The notes under the pieces: model-generated
What the model saw: the letters and a program-made list of their open reading frames with translations, nothing else
What the model was told of the DNA's origin: nothing
Database searches by the model: none
NCBI GenBank assembly: GCA_045643885.1
Contig: JAZRFY010000004.1
Span: 1 to 64,000, forward strand
Length of the DNA: 64,000 nucleotides
Reading direction: 5' to 3'
Origin: RGIG4608 sp045643885
Lineage (GTDB): Bacteria; Bacillota; Clostridia; Oscillospirales; CAG-272
In this document: in pieces, positions 51,427 to 60,106 of the stretch
Layout of the letters: every line of letters begins with the position of its first letter
Numbering within the stretch: position 1 is the stretch's first letter
Made by a program: the position numbers and the translations under genes

Positions 51427-52356
51427 TTATTTCTTGTTCTTCTCTTTCGCTCTCTTGTCGTTGATTATCTTCATGTGCTCGGCAGTGATGAGAGTTACAC
51501 CGTTCTCCTTAGCCCAATCAACGCATCCCTTCAGTACAACTGAAAGGAACACTCTCGGTACGCCAAGAATAGTTTCAAGAGCATCGTCTGTGAATTTAAC
51601 AACGTCGTCTGCGCGGTCTGCTGCGTAACGAACGGAGTCGAGAGAAGCCTTTCTTACCTGAAGAAGCTCAGCTCTCATTCTCGTCTTCTTGTGGAACCAG
51701 AAATTCTTGGAATCACGGTAACCGTAGTCAACGGGAAGGCTGGGGAAATCACTTGCCTTTACGCCACGAATGATAGCATCGCTATACTTCTTCTTCATGA
51801 TGATTTTGTCAACCTTAAGAATAAAGTGTGCGCCAAACTTACTTGTAATACCGTTGAAATCGTGATAAGGTCCTTCATAGCCGTTAAGCTCACCGGGAAG
51901 ATCCTTGTCTGCTCCGTCAAGCTCACGAACCCATGTGCATTCGATAGCCTGAATTGCATCTGTAAGCACCATGGGGCGCTTATCGTCGGGATTTTCCTCT
52001 TCAATCATACTCTTTTCAAGCTTGAACTTGCACTTGGGCATCTTGTCAGAGGGCTTGTCGCCGGGCCAAGAAAGCTTAACCGCTTCTTTAAATGTCTTGG
52101 GCTTGTCGTCGATGAAGTTGAGTGTGCACTTTCCATTTCTCAAAATGTTCTGTGCTGTGTTTGAAGAGTTACGGCAGCAAAGGAGCATTGCGTAATAGTC
52201 CTTGCCTGCAACGTAATAGGGTTGTACGAGTGAGTAGGGACCAAGGTTGGTTGTACCGTCCTCACAAAGTGTTGAAATGATAACTGTGGGCATAGGGAAA
52301 AACAATGATGTCTGATAGAAGTTATCCACTATGCGAAGATTTTCAAAACTGCTCAT
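51427..52356 (-). CDS. Flavin reductase-like FMN-binding protein with PCP_red-like C-terminus
   Basis: 309 residues. Residues about 15-200 form a split-barrel flavin reductase-like domain (FPMPTVIISTL, LCCRNSSNTAQNIL, NGKCTLNFI). Residues about 258-300 (DDALETILGVPRVFLSVVLK, then WAKENGVTLITAE) resemble the PCP_red domain of light-independent protochlorophyllide reductase subunits and related redox proteins. That pairing is unusual. It starts 26 nt behind tetR, so it is under the same operator. Substrate unknown; the C-terminal call is by pattern only. Confidence 0.75.
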   Translation of the reverse strand: MSSFENLRIVDNFYQTSLFFPMPTVIISTLCEDGTTNLGPYSLVQPYYVAGKDYYAMLLCCRNSSNTAQNILRNGKCTLNFIDDKPKTFKEAVKLSWPGDKPSDKMPKCKFKLEKSMIEEENPDDKRPMVLTDAIQAIECTWVRELDGADKDLPGELNGYEGPYHDFNGITSKFGAHFILKVDKIIMKKKYSDAIIRGVKASDFPSLPVDYGYRDSKNFWFHKKTRMRAELLQVRKASLDSVRYAADRADDVVKFTDDALETILGVPRVFLSVVLKGCVDWAKENGVTLITAEHMKIINDKRAKEKNKK

Positions 52357-52382
52357 GATTAGTCTCCTTTTAAAATGTATAA

Positions 52383-52913
52383 TTATTTTATGAACAACTT
52401 GTTTAAGATGGGTGAAAGCTCGTCAAAGCTCTTTTTCGCAACCGTCCAGGTTAAAACAGACTCGGCAACAAATTGAGAAAGGAATTCGCAATTTTCATAT
52501 TCTGCCGCACGACACACGTTTAAAATCGGCTCAGCGATTTGACCTCTTAACACCTTGTGGTATCCACTTACTGAGTTATTGAAGGACTTGATTGCCTCAG
52601 GAGAAGTAAATATTCCCTTGTTGCTTTCCATAAATTCCTTAAGCTCTGTGTGGATGTATTCCACTATTTCGATAGGAATCTTTGTTTCTTTGCTTTTTTC
52701 GTTGATGTTGGCAATTCTCTTTTGCCAATCCTCAAGCAAAAAGGTGGCAATAAGCATATCCTTGGATTTGAAGTAATTATAGAATGTTCCAAGGCCCAAA
52801 GAGCATCCCTTGGCAATGCTTCTTATTGTAACGTTCTCATAGCCTTCTCTCTCAATTTGGCGTTTTGCCTCGTCGAGGAGCATGCCGCGAACGTTTTCGA
52901 TTATTTTAGGCAT
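52383..52913 (-). CDS. TetR-family transcriptional regulator
   Basis: 176 residues. N-terminal HTH: LLDEAKRQIEREGYENVTIR then GCSLGLGTFYNYFKSKDML, the TetR signature; the rest is the all-helical ligand-binding half. It is first in the cluster, with a perfect operator at its own promoter, so it probably represses itself and the whole reductive operon until a ligand binds. Ribosome site GGGGTGA is weak. Confidence 0.93.
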   Translation of the reverse strand: MPKIIENVRGMLLDEAKRQIEREGYENVTIRSIAKGCSLGLGTFYNYFKSKDMLIATFLLEDWQKRIANINEKSKETKIPIEIVEYIHTELKEFMESNKGIFTSPEAIKSFNNSVSGYHKVLRGQIAEPILNVCRAAEYENCEFLSQFVAESVLTWTVAKKSFDELSPILNKLFIK

Positions 52914-52931
52914 TTTATCACCCCTTTATTT

Positions 52932-52980
52932 ATTATGAACTTGTTCATAATATTATACAACATATAAAAAAGATTGTCAA
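52932..52980 (-). promoter_or_regulatory. tetR promoter with palindromic operator
   Basis: Minus strand: perfect TTGACA (52975-52980), 17-nt spacer, perfect TATAAT (52952-52957). Directly downstream, over the start point, is the perfect dyad ATTATGAAC-N2-GTTCATAAT (52932-52951), the size of a TetR operator. Confidence 0.9.
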
Positions 52981-53127
52981 TAATTTATCAATATTTTTTC
53001 GATGTTTTTTTACAATAAATACACAATGAAAATTTAGTTGGATATCGCTATATATTTTCAGCTATTTCTCACCTCTTTGTCTATTCCTACAAAAAACCTA
53101 AAAACATTGTGAAAAAATTATTTTTCA
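52981..53127. other. A/T-rich gap between tetR and pflB promoters
   Basis: No gene or convincing RNA structure seen. A partial dyad (ATTGT at 53106-53110 and ACAAT at 53131-53135) reaches into the pflB -35 box and could be a degenerate redox-regulator site. Confidence 0.4.
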
Positions 53128-53156
53128 TTGACAATAGGGTATATTTACATTATAAT
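53128..53156 (+). promoter_or_regulatory. Perfect sigma-A promoter of pflB-pflA
   Basis: TTGACA (53128-53133), 17-nt spacer, TATAAT (53151-53156), leaving a leader of about 90 nt. Confidence 0.9.
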
Positions 53157-53251
53157 ATATATATATTATTATTTTATCATCGTGCCTACTATTTAATATT
53201 CTTGTTTATTTGTGACATTAATATAAAAATCAATAAAACGGAGGTATAAAT

Positions 53252-55483
53252 ATGGAATTTAAACAATGGCAAGGCTTCCAGGGAGAAACCTGGAAAAACG
53301 AAATCAACGTTCGTAACTTTATCAAGAAAAATTATGCACCTTACCTCGATGAGCCAGACTTCCTTTGTGGTCCTACTGAAAGAACCAACAACTCAATGGC
53401 AAAGCTCAACGCCCTTCTCAAAGAGGAGATGGCTAACGGCGGTGTGCTTGACATCGATACTGAACATACAACAACTCTCACATCCCACGCACCCGGATAT
53501 CTCGATATCGATACAGACATTATCGTGGGTCTTCAAACAGATGCTCCCTTAAAGCGCGCCGTTAACCCCTTTGGCGGTATGAGAATGGCAAGAAGTGCTT
53601 GCAAGTCCTATGGATATGAGGTTTCAGATACTATCGAAACCGAATTCAGATATACAAAGACACATAACGACGGTGTTTTCAGTATCTATACAGATGAAAT
53701 CAAGGCACTCAGGCACTGTGCAATCCTCACAGGTCTTCCCGACGCTTACGGTCGAGGAAGAATCATTGGTGACTATAGAAGAATTGCTCTTTACGGTGTT
53801 GACGTCCTTATCGAATTCAAAAAGGCAGACAAAAAGTTCTATGGCAAAAAGGCCATGGACGTTGACAATATGAGACAGCTTGAAGAGCTTCATGAGCAAA
53901 TTAAGGCTCTTGAAGACCTCAAGAAAATGGCAGCATCCTATGGCTTTGATATTTCTCAGCCTGCATCCAATGCTCGCGAAGCAATCCAATGGACGTACTT
54001 TGGTTACCTTGGCGCGAATAAGGAGCAAAACGGCGCTGCAATGAGCTTTGGCCGTTGCTCATCCTTCTTCGACATCTATATTGAAAAGGATATCCGAGAG
54101 GGCAAGCTCACCGAATCAGAGGCACAGGAGCTTATCGACGACCTCGTTATAAAGCTCAGAATGGCTCGTCACTTGAGAACTCCCGATTATAACGAGCTCT
54201 TTGGCGGTGATCCCATGTGGATTACAGAGTGCGTTGGCGGTACGGGTGAAACTCACAAAACACTCGTTACAAAGACTTCATATAGAATTCTTAATACACT
54301 TTATAACCTTGGCCCTGCTCCCGAGCCCAACCTTACAGTCCTTTGGAGCGAGTCACTCCCCACCCCCTTCAAAAAATTCTGTGCAAAGGTTTCTATCGAT
54401 ACCGACTCCATTCAGTACGAAAATGATGACCTTATGCGCCCCATCTTCGGTGACGACTATGCAATCGCTTGCTGCGTTTCCGCAATGAAGGTCGGAAAGC
54501 AGATGCAGTTCTTTGGTGCAAGAACAAACCTTGCAAAGCTCTTGCTTCTTGCTATCAACGGTGGTGTGGACAATATGTTCGGCACACGCGTTGGCCCTCA
54601 GATGCCTGTAATGGAGGGTGAATACCTCAATTACGATCAGGTTTATGACCGTTTCAAGTCATATCTTGCTTGGCTTTGTGAGGCATACGTTAAGACAATG
54701 AACATCATCCACTACAGCCACGACAGATATTCCTATGAAAAACTCCAGCTTGCTCTCCACGATACTGAAATCGATAGACTTATGGCATTCGGTATTGCAG
54801 GCTTCTCAGTAATCGTAGACTCCCTCTCAGCCATTAAGTATGCAAAGGTTAAGCCCATCAAGAACGAAGAAGGTATCATCGTTGACTTCGAGGTTGAAGG
54901 CAACTTCCCCAAATACGGCAACGTCGATGACCGCGTAGACGAAATCGGTCAAAAGATTATCAAGAGAATGATGAAGGAGCTTCGTCAGACTCCCACTTAT
55001 AGAAACGCTATCCATACTCTTTCCGTTCTTACCATCACCTCAAACGTTGTTTACGGTAAGAAGACGGGCGCAACTCCCGACGGAAGAAAAGCAGGTGAAG
55101 CATTTGCTCCCGGTGCAAACCCCATGCACAACAGAGAATTAAACGGTGCTCTTGCATCCCTCAACTCTGTTTCAAAGATGCCCTATAGCGATGCTATGGA
55201 CGGCATCTCCAACACCTTCTCGATCGTTCCCGAGGCACTCGGCAAGACAAGATACGAAAGAGTAGAAAACCTTGCAAACATCCTTGACGGTTACTTCCGT
55301 CAGAATGCTCACCATATCAACGTAAACGTTCTTAGTCGCGAAACTCTTATGAAGGCATATGAGAATCCCGAGCTCTATCCAAACCTCACGATCCGTGTTT
55401 CGGGATATGCAGTTAACTTCTGCCGTTTGTCAAAGGAGCAGCAGAGAGAGGTAATTTCAAGAACCTTCCACGAAAAAATGTAA
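53252..55483 (+). CDS. pflB: Pyruvate formate-lyase
   Basis: 743 residues, full length. Splits pyruvate plus CoA into formate and acetyl-CoA. Catalytic Cys pair in AIACCVSAMK (about residues 410-411 region) and glycyl-radical motif RVSGYAVNF near the C-terminus. Ribosome site GGAGG. Its activase follows 1 nt after the stop. Oxygen-sensitive, so it marks an anaerobic fermenter. Confidence 0.97.
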   Translation: MEFKQWQGFQGETWKNEINVRNFIKKNYAPYLDEPDFLCGPTERTNNSMAKLNALLKEEMANGGVLDIDTEHTTTLTSHAPGYLDIDTDIIVGLQTDAPLKRAVNPFGGMRMARSACKSYGYEVSDTIETEFRYTKTHNDGVFSIYTDEIKALRHCAILTGLPDAYGRGRIIGDYRRIALYGVDVLIEFKKADKKFYGKKAMDVDNMRQLEELHEQIKALEDLKKMAASYGFDISQPASNAREAIQWTYFGYLGANKEQNGAAMSFGRCSSFFDIYIEKDIREGKLTESEAQELIDDLVIKLRMARHLRTPDYNELFGGDPMWITECVGGTGETHKTLVTKTSYRILNTLYNLGPAPEPNLTVLWSESLPTPFKKFCAKVSIDTDSIQYENDDLMRPIFGDDYAIACCVSAMKVGKQMQFFGARTNLAKLLLLAINGGVDNMFGTRVGPQMPVMEGEYLNYDQVYDRFKSYLAWLCEAYVKTMNIIHYSHDRYSYEKLQLALHDTEIDRLMAFGIAGFSVIVDSLSAIKYAKVKPIKNEEGIIVDFEVEGNFPKYGNVDDRVDEIGQKIIKRMMKELRQTPTYRNAIHTLSVLTITSNVVYGKKTGATPDGRKAGEAFAPGANPMHNRELNGALASLNSVSKMPYSDAMDGISNTFSIVPEALGKTRYERVENLANILDGYFRQNAHHINVNVLSRETLMKAYENPELYPNLTIRVSGYAVNFCRLSKEQQREVISRTFHEKM

Positions 55484-55484
55484 T

Positions 55485-56198
55485 ATGACAGGAAAGATTC
55501 ACTCCTTTCAAAGCCTTGGAACAGTAGACGGACCGGGTGTTCGTTCGGTAATCTTTATGCAAGGGTGTCCCCTTCGCTGTGCTTGCTGTCATAATCCCGA
55601 TACCTGGGATTTTGAGGGCGGACAAGAGATGACCGATCAGGAGCTTGCTAAAAAGGTACTTCGTTATCAGTCTTATTACGGTGAAAACGGTGGTGTTACA
55701 GTTTCGGGTGGAGAACCACTTATGCAATCGGAATTTATTACCGGATTGTTCAAAGAGCTCAAGTCCTGTAAAATACACACTGCCCTTGACACAAGTGGTT
55801 GCATACTTAACCATAAGGTAAAGGAATTGCTTAGCTATACCGACCTCGTTCTTCTCGATTTCAAGTTTACAAATGAAGAGGATTATCTCAAATATACCAA
55901 AATGGAGATGAGCTCGGCAAAGGAATTTCTTTATTACCTTGAAGAAATCAAAAAGCCAACCTGGATAAGATACGTGGTAATTCCCGGACTTAACGATGAC
56001 GAGGATTCAATCTCGGACATCGCATACTTAAAAGACAAATATGCTTGCGTCGAGAAAATAGAGTACCTTCCCTTCCGTAAGCTTTGTCTTGAAAAGTATA
56101 ACGAAATGGGAATCGAGTTTCCATTAAAGGATACGCCCGAGGCAAAACAGGATTTCATCGACGAAATTTATAGAAAATACGAAAAAGCACTCAGTTAA
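55485..56198 (+). CDS. pflA: Pyruvate formate-lyase activating enzyme
   Basis: 237 residues. Radical-SAM motif CPLRCACC in GCPLRCACCHNPDTW, SGGEPL and the DLVLLDFK segment. Forms the glycyl radical on PflB. The stop codon lies inside a 14-bp perfect palindrome that is also the terminator. Confidence 0.96.
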   Translation: MTGKIHSFQSLGTVDGPGVRSVIFMQGCPLRCACCHNPDTWDFEGGQEMTDQELAKKVLRYQSYYGENGGVTVSGGEPLMQSEFITGLFKELKSCKIHTALDTSGCILNHKVKELLSYTDLVLLDFKFTNEEDYLKYTKMEMSSAKEFLYYLEEIKKPTWIRYVVIPGLNDDEDSISDIAYLKDKYACVEKIEYLPFRKLCLEKYNEMGIEFPLKDTPEAKQDFIDEIYRKYEKALS

Positions 56199-56212
56199 CT
56201 GAGTGCTTTTCT
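56183..56212. terminator. Bidirectional terminator overlapping the pflA stop
   Basis: A 28-nt perfect palindrome (AAAAGCACTCAGTT and its complement) centred on the stop codon, T-rich on the right. It ends pflA on plus and tldE on minus. Confidence 0.85.
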
Positions 56213-56224
56213 TTATTTTGAGTA

Positions 56225-57499
56225 TTAAACAACCTCAATGCCGTCAAACATGGCACATTTAGGACCGTTATAGCTTTCGTATGTGGTAGCTTCACTCGAA
56301 AGTCTCATATTGGCAAGAGCCACACTGAGCTTTCCGCTGATGGAAATACCCGTCACGGGGATCTCCTTTTCTCCGTCAAAGTAGTAGCCAAGACGAACCT
56401 CACCACCGATATAATCGTTATAGATATCAACCTGAAGTCCCGACATAGAAGCACAACGGAAATAGGGCTTGCTTGCCTTTTCCTTATCAGTAAGCGTGCC
56501 ACACTCAAGCTTCATGCATCCGAGGTTGCCCGTTGCAGGCTCACCAAGATACTGAGCATATCTTGTGCCACCCCAAAGTGCGATCGCCTTGCCGTCCTCG
56601 ATGATTTTTCTATCTACCAAGGTAACACCGTCCCCGTCAAAGGAGGATGAACGCACGCTTCCTGTAACCTCACCGCACATCGTCAGTGTAATTCTGTCAC
56701 CCTTTGCATCCTTTTGAATGTCATCCCCTATTGAAAAGGCGTTGGAATGCTGATAAACGGCTGAGAAATTGAGATTTCCAATAAAGTTTGCCATAAGTCT
56801 TTCAAGCTCGGCAGCATCGATAATAACGGGGCAAGATATCTTCTTATCAGGAGCCTTTGCCTCATATCTGTCCTTAACCTCGCGCATCTTGGTTGCGATT
56901 TCTTCAACCACAAGTGCATGATTAAATTCTGTGAAATTATACTGCTCGTAAAGCTCAACGCTTTCGTCACCGTTGAACGTGGGAATGGCCTCAACCATCG
57001 CACGATACTTAACCTGTGTCTTATCGATTCCACGACTGTTCTTTACAAGCACAGTATCCTTATAAACGAATATTTCAAGTGCATTTATAGAGCCACCCTC
57101 AACGCAATCCGCCTCAAAGCAAGCCTTTGAAATAAAGGATGCAAGCTCGTGGGGCTGATAATTTGCAAAGTTGGAGCTTGAAACGTATTCTCCACTCTCG
57201 TTTTCAGGAAGAGAATAGGGCTGATTTGCGATGATCTGCGCCTTCTTCTTTGCCTTTTCAATCTCCTCGGCAATGGTCTTATCGTCATATGAGGAGTAAA
57301 CCGAGAAGGTTGCCTCACCAAGTCTTTCGTCGTGTGCAACGTAAACGGTAACCTTCACGTCATTTGTGTCCGTGCTTCTCACAGTCTCAAGATTCTTGTG
57401 AACAAAGAAAAGCTCGGTCGATTCTGTTCTGACAGAGGAAACTCTCCAATCGGAGATGCCCTCAGTACCCTTAAGTATATTAATAATCTTGTTTGTCAT
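56225..57499 (-). CDS. tldE: TldE/PmbA-like metalloprotease partner
   Basis: 424 residues starting at the ATG that overlaps the tldD stop by 4 nt (ATGA). The TldE subunit lacks the HExxxH zinc motif and supports TldD. Recognised by the C-terminal block GYYFDGEKEIPVTGISISG and by operon context. TldD/E degrades unfolded peptides and matures some microcins and RiPPs in other bacteria; no RiPP precursor was noticed nearby. Confidence 0.88.
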   Translation of the reverse strand: MTNKIINILKGTEGISDWRVSSVRTESTELFFVHKNLETVRSTDTNDVKVTVYVAHDERLGEATFSVYSSYDDKTIAEEIEKAKKKAQIIANQPYSLPENESGEYVSSSNFANYQPHELASFISKACFEADCVEGGSINALEIFVYKDTVLVKNSRGIDKTQVKYRAMVEAIPTFNGDESVELYEQYNFTEFNHALVVEEIATKMREVKDRYEAKAPDKKISCPVIIDAAELERLMANFIGNLNFSAVYQHSNAFSIGDDIQKDAKGDRITLTMCGEVTGSVRSSSFDGDGVTLVDRKIIEDGKAIALWGGTRYAQYLGEPATGNLGCMKLECGTLTDKEKASKPYFRCASMSGLQVDIYNDYIGGEVRLGYYFDGEKEIPVTGISISGKLSVALANMRLSSEATTYESYNGPKCAMFDGIEVV

Positions 57500-58899
57500 G
57501 CCAATTTCACCCTCACTTTCAAAGCAGGTCCGCCGTCGGAAACGCGTACCCATTCCTTATATCCCTTACCGCAAGAGCCGGAGCCGATTATCTTAAAATC
57601 GTCGGATACCATCGAAATTGATTTGAGTAATTCGGGAACGGAGCCACTCATAACAACAGGAGACACGTAATTGTCGGTAAGCTTGCCGTCAATGATCTCA
57701 ATTCCGTATTCAGCAGTGCACTGAATCTGCCAGTTTTTTGGGTCTTCCATGCCATTGTTGGTTTCAAAGAGCATGTATCCGTGCTTGATTGAAGCAATCA
57801 TATCCTCAAGCTTGTCCTTGCCGGGTGAGAAGAATGTGTTTGTCATTCTTGAATATGCTTTTCTCTTATAGGACTGACGTCTGCCGTTGCCGGTAGGCTC
57901 AGTTCCAAGCTCCGTTGCGGAAACAAGGTCGGAAATACCTGCAACAAGAATACCGTCCTTGATAATTTGTGTATCGTGAGCCAAAACACCGTCGTCATCA
58001 AAGAAATAGGATGCAGTTGAGAAGGTCGCAGCAGCGCCATCGTGCATATTGCAAATGGGAGACGCAACGTAATCACCAACGAAATATTTCGCAAGTGCTC
58101 TGTCCTTTACAAACTGGTCCATCTCAACGCCGTGACCAAACGCCTCGTGCGCGATAAGACCCGAGATTGAGGGATCGGTAATAACGTCATATACACCGGG
58201 AGTGATGGGCTTGGCAGTAGCAAGCTTTTCACACTTGTGAATGAGTGCATCAATGTGTGAGGGGATCTCTTCAAGAGCCTCTCTCATAAGATTTGAATAA
58301 GTTCCCTCTCTTGCCATAACCATCTTGCCGCCGTCACGGTAAACACCCATGGTCATAACGTTAACCCAAGAATAAAACTGGTCAAGCTCGCGATTTTTGG
58401 AGATAAAGAGCTTTGATACAGTAAAAGGCATTACTGCAACGATTACGTTCAAAAGCTTCTCACTCTTGGAAAGAATGGCATCTCTTATCTCAACGCATCT
58501 TGCAAGAAGATCCTCGTCGGAAAAATCGTCAAAATCGCACTCGCGACTAAAGGATTTTGTCATAGGCTCATCCTTTGGGATGGAAACCTCAATTTCGGAT
58601 GAAACAAGGCTCTCTTCCACCTTAACGGACTCAATTATCTTTGAGGCAAGAGCAGAAATGTCCCCTGCGATATCGTCGATTGAATATTCAAAGAAGGCGC
58701 GACCGTTGTGCATCTTGACAACGAAACCACACTCAGCAGCACCGCCCTCACCAATATCGGATGTGTTTCGATTCACGCGAATGGCACTTGACTTAACGTC
58801 CGAGCCAAGCACACCAACGTATGCAAAGCTCTTGCCAAGCTCTGCTACAAGCTGTTTGCACGCTTCTCGTCTGGAATTTAAGAAATCAGAAAATTGCAT
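57496..58899 (-). CDS. tldD: TldD family metalloprotease
   Basis: 467 residues. Zinc motif HEAFGHG (HExxxH) at about residues 240-246, then a Gly-rich glycine/cysteine C-terminal block (GSGSCGKGYKEW). The active subunit of the TldD/TldE protease. Ribosome site CAGGAGG. Confidence 0.94.
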   Translation of the reverse strand: MQFSDFLNSRREACKQLVAELGKSFAYVGVLGSDVKSSAIRVNRNTSDIGEGGAAECGFVVKMHNGRAFFEYSIDDIAGDISALASKIIESVKVEESLVSSEIEVSIPKDEPMTKSFSRECDFDDFSDEDLLARCVEIRDAILSKSEKLLNVIVAVMPFTVSKLFISKNRELDQFYSWVNVMTMGVYRDGGKMVMAREGTYSNLMREALEEIPSHIDALIHKCEKLATAKPITPGVYDVITDPSISGLIAHEAFGHGVEMDQFVKDRALAKYFVGDYVASPICNMHDGAAATFSTASYFFDDDGVLAHDTQIIKDGILVAGISDLVSATELGTEPTGNGRRQSYKRKAYSRMTNTFFSPGKDKLEDMIASIKHGYMLFETNNGMEDPKNWQIQCTAEYGIEIIDGKLTDNYVSPVVMSGSVPELLKSISMVSDDFKIIGSGSCGKGYKEWVRVSDGGPALKVRVKLA

Positions 58900-59018
58900 T
58901 TTTATACCTCCTGTTTACTGATTTTATATTAAATCTATTGTATCACTTTTTTTCACCTCTTGCAATAGGAACAACACATAAAAAACCTATATTTTCCGAT
59001 AAAAATGAAGTTTTGCTA

Positions 59019-59047
59019 TTGTAAATTTCTTTTTTTAATGGTACAAT
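59019..59047 (+). promoter_or_regulatory. Sigma-A promoter of the polysaccharide deacetylase
   Basis: TTGTAA (59019-59024), 17-nt spacer, TACAAT (59042-59047), 39 nt before the ATG. Confidence 0.65.
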
Positions 59048-59085
59048 AATTTTATACAGTTATATTTTGACAAGGACATATAAAA

Positions 59086-60060
59086 ATGATAAAAAACAAA
59101 AACACTTTGATTCTTATTTTAACACTTGTAGTTGCTATTATCATCCTTCTCTTGCTTTCAGTTGCAGTGGTGGACAGCGTTATTATTCCTGCCTTAAATC
59201 CCAATTTTGGTTGGATGGAAATGCCCATCGACGAGGGTATGCCGTTGGCAGAGGCAAAGGAAATGCTCACATCACTTGGCATCGCATATGAAATAAAGCC
59301 CACTGATTCAAGAGTGGCAAATCGAGTTGAAAAATTTGACGCGACCACAAAAGAGGAAAACGGAGTCCTTCTTGTAAAGGTTGGCACAGCCATCACCTTG
59401 TACGGAAACGAAAAGGATAAGACTCAGGTCATTTATCTTACCTTTGATGACGGCCCCACACGCGATAACACCCACGATATCCTCGACAAGCTTCAGGTGT
59501 ACGGCATAAAGGCAAGCTTCTTTGTTGAAGGTAGAGACGTTGAACGCTATCCCGAAAGAATGGAAGCAACCTTCTTAAGAGGTCACGTGTTCGCATGCCA
59601 CTCCCACACGCACGAGCTTGCAAACGTATATTCATCAGTTGAAGCATTCGTTGACGAGATAAAGCAATACGAGACTGCCATGATCGACGCTATCGGCAAG
59701 GAGAATTTCGATTCAGTCCAAAAGATAATGCGCTTCCCCGGCGGAACAAATAATGCATACCTTACCAATGCAGAAGCACTTGAATACATACAGGCAGCAA
59801 GAGAGCTTGGCTATAAAATATACGACTGGACAGCTCTTACCGGAGATGCCGAGGGCAATTCAGATGCAGCAAGCTTTATTTCCTATCTTGATAAGGGACT
59901 TGAAAAGGCAAAGAGCACCGGTCTTGACCTCATCGTCTTAATGCACGACAAATGGTCAACCAACGAGGCGCTCAACGATATCATCGACCACCTCATTGCA
60001 AAGGGCTATTATTTCGACACCATCGATAACTGCCCCGAATACACCTTTGCTGAAAATTAA
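59086..60060 (+). CDS. Membrane-anchored polysaccharide deacetylase with PASTA-like domain
   Basis: 324 residues. One N-terminal membrane helix (about 7-32), then a PASTA-like module at about 45-105 (MPLAEAKEMLTSLGIAYEIK, later VLLVKVGTAITLYG), then a NodB deacetylase: YLTFDDGPT, HSHTHE (zinc His pair), RFPGG and LMHD. Likely removes acetyl groups from peptidoglycan or a wall glycan outside the cell. PASTA modules bind wall precursors, so the domain may target it there. Notably, PrkC in this genome has no PASTA. Confidence 0.88.
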   Translation: MIKNKNTLILILTLVVAIIILLLLSVAVVDSVIIPALNPNFGWMEMPIDEGMPLAEAKEMLTSLGIAYEIKPTDSRVANRVEKFDATTKEENGVLLVKVGTAITLYGNEKDKTQVIYLTFDDGPTRDNTHDILDKLQVYGIKASFFVEGRDVERYPERMEATFLRGHVFACHSHTHELANVYSSVEAFVDEIKQYETAMIDAIGKENFDSVQKIMRFPGGTNNAYLTNAEALEYIQAARELGYKIYDWTALTGDAEGNSDAASFISYLDKGLEKAKSTGLDLIVLMHDKWSTNEALNDIIDHLIAKGYYFDTIDNCPEYTFAEN

Positions 60061-60067
60061 CAAAAAC

Positions 60068-60102
60068 AAACCCAAGACGCACGTCCTTGGGTTTTATTTG
60101 TT
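60068..60102 (+). terminator. Terminator of the deacetylase gene
   Basis: Stem AAACCCAAG/CTTGGGTTT with a 9-nt loop, then TATTTGTTTG. It may also serve the minus-strand gene ending at 60107. Confidence 0.75.
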
Positions 60103-60106
60103 TGAT

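Noticed and set aside
53106..53135. Rex or redox operator at pflB
   Set aside because: Only the outer five bases on each side are symmetric; the TTGTGA...TCACAA consensus is not met.
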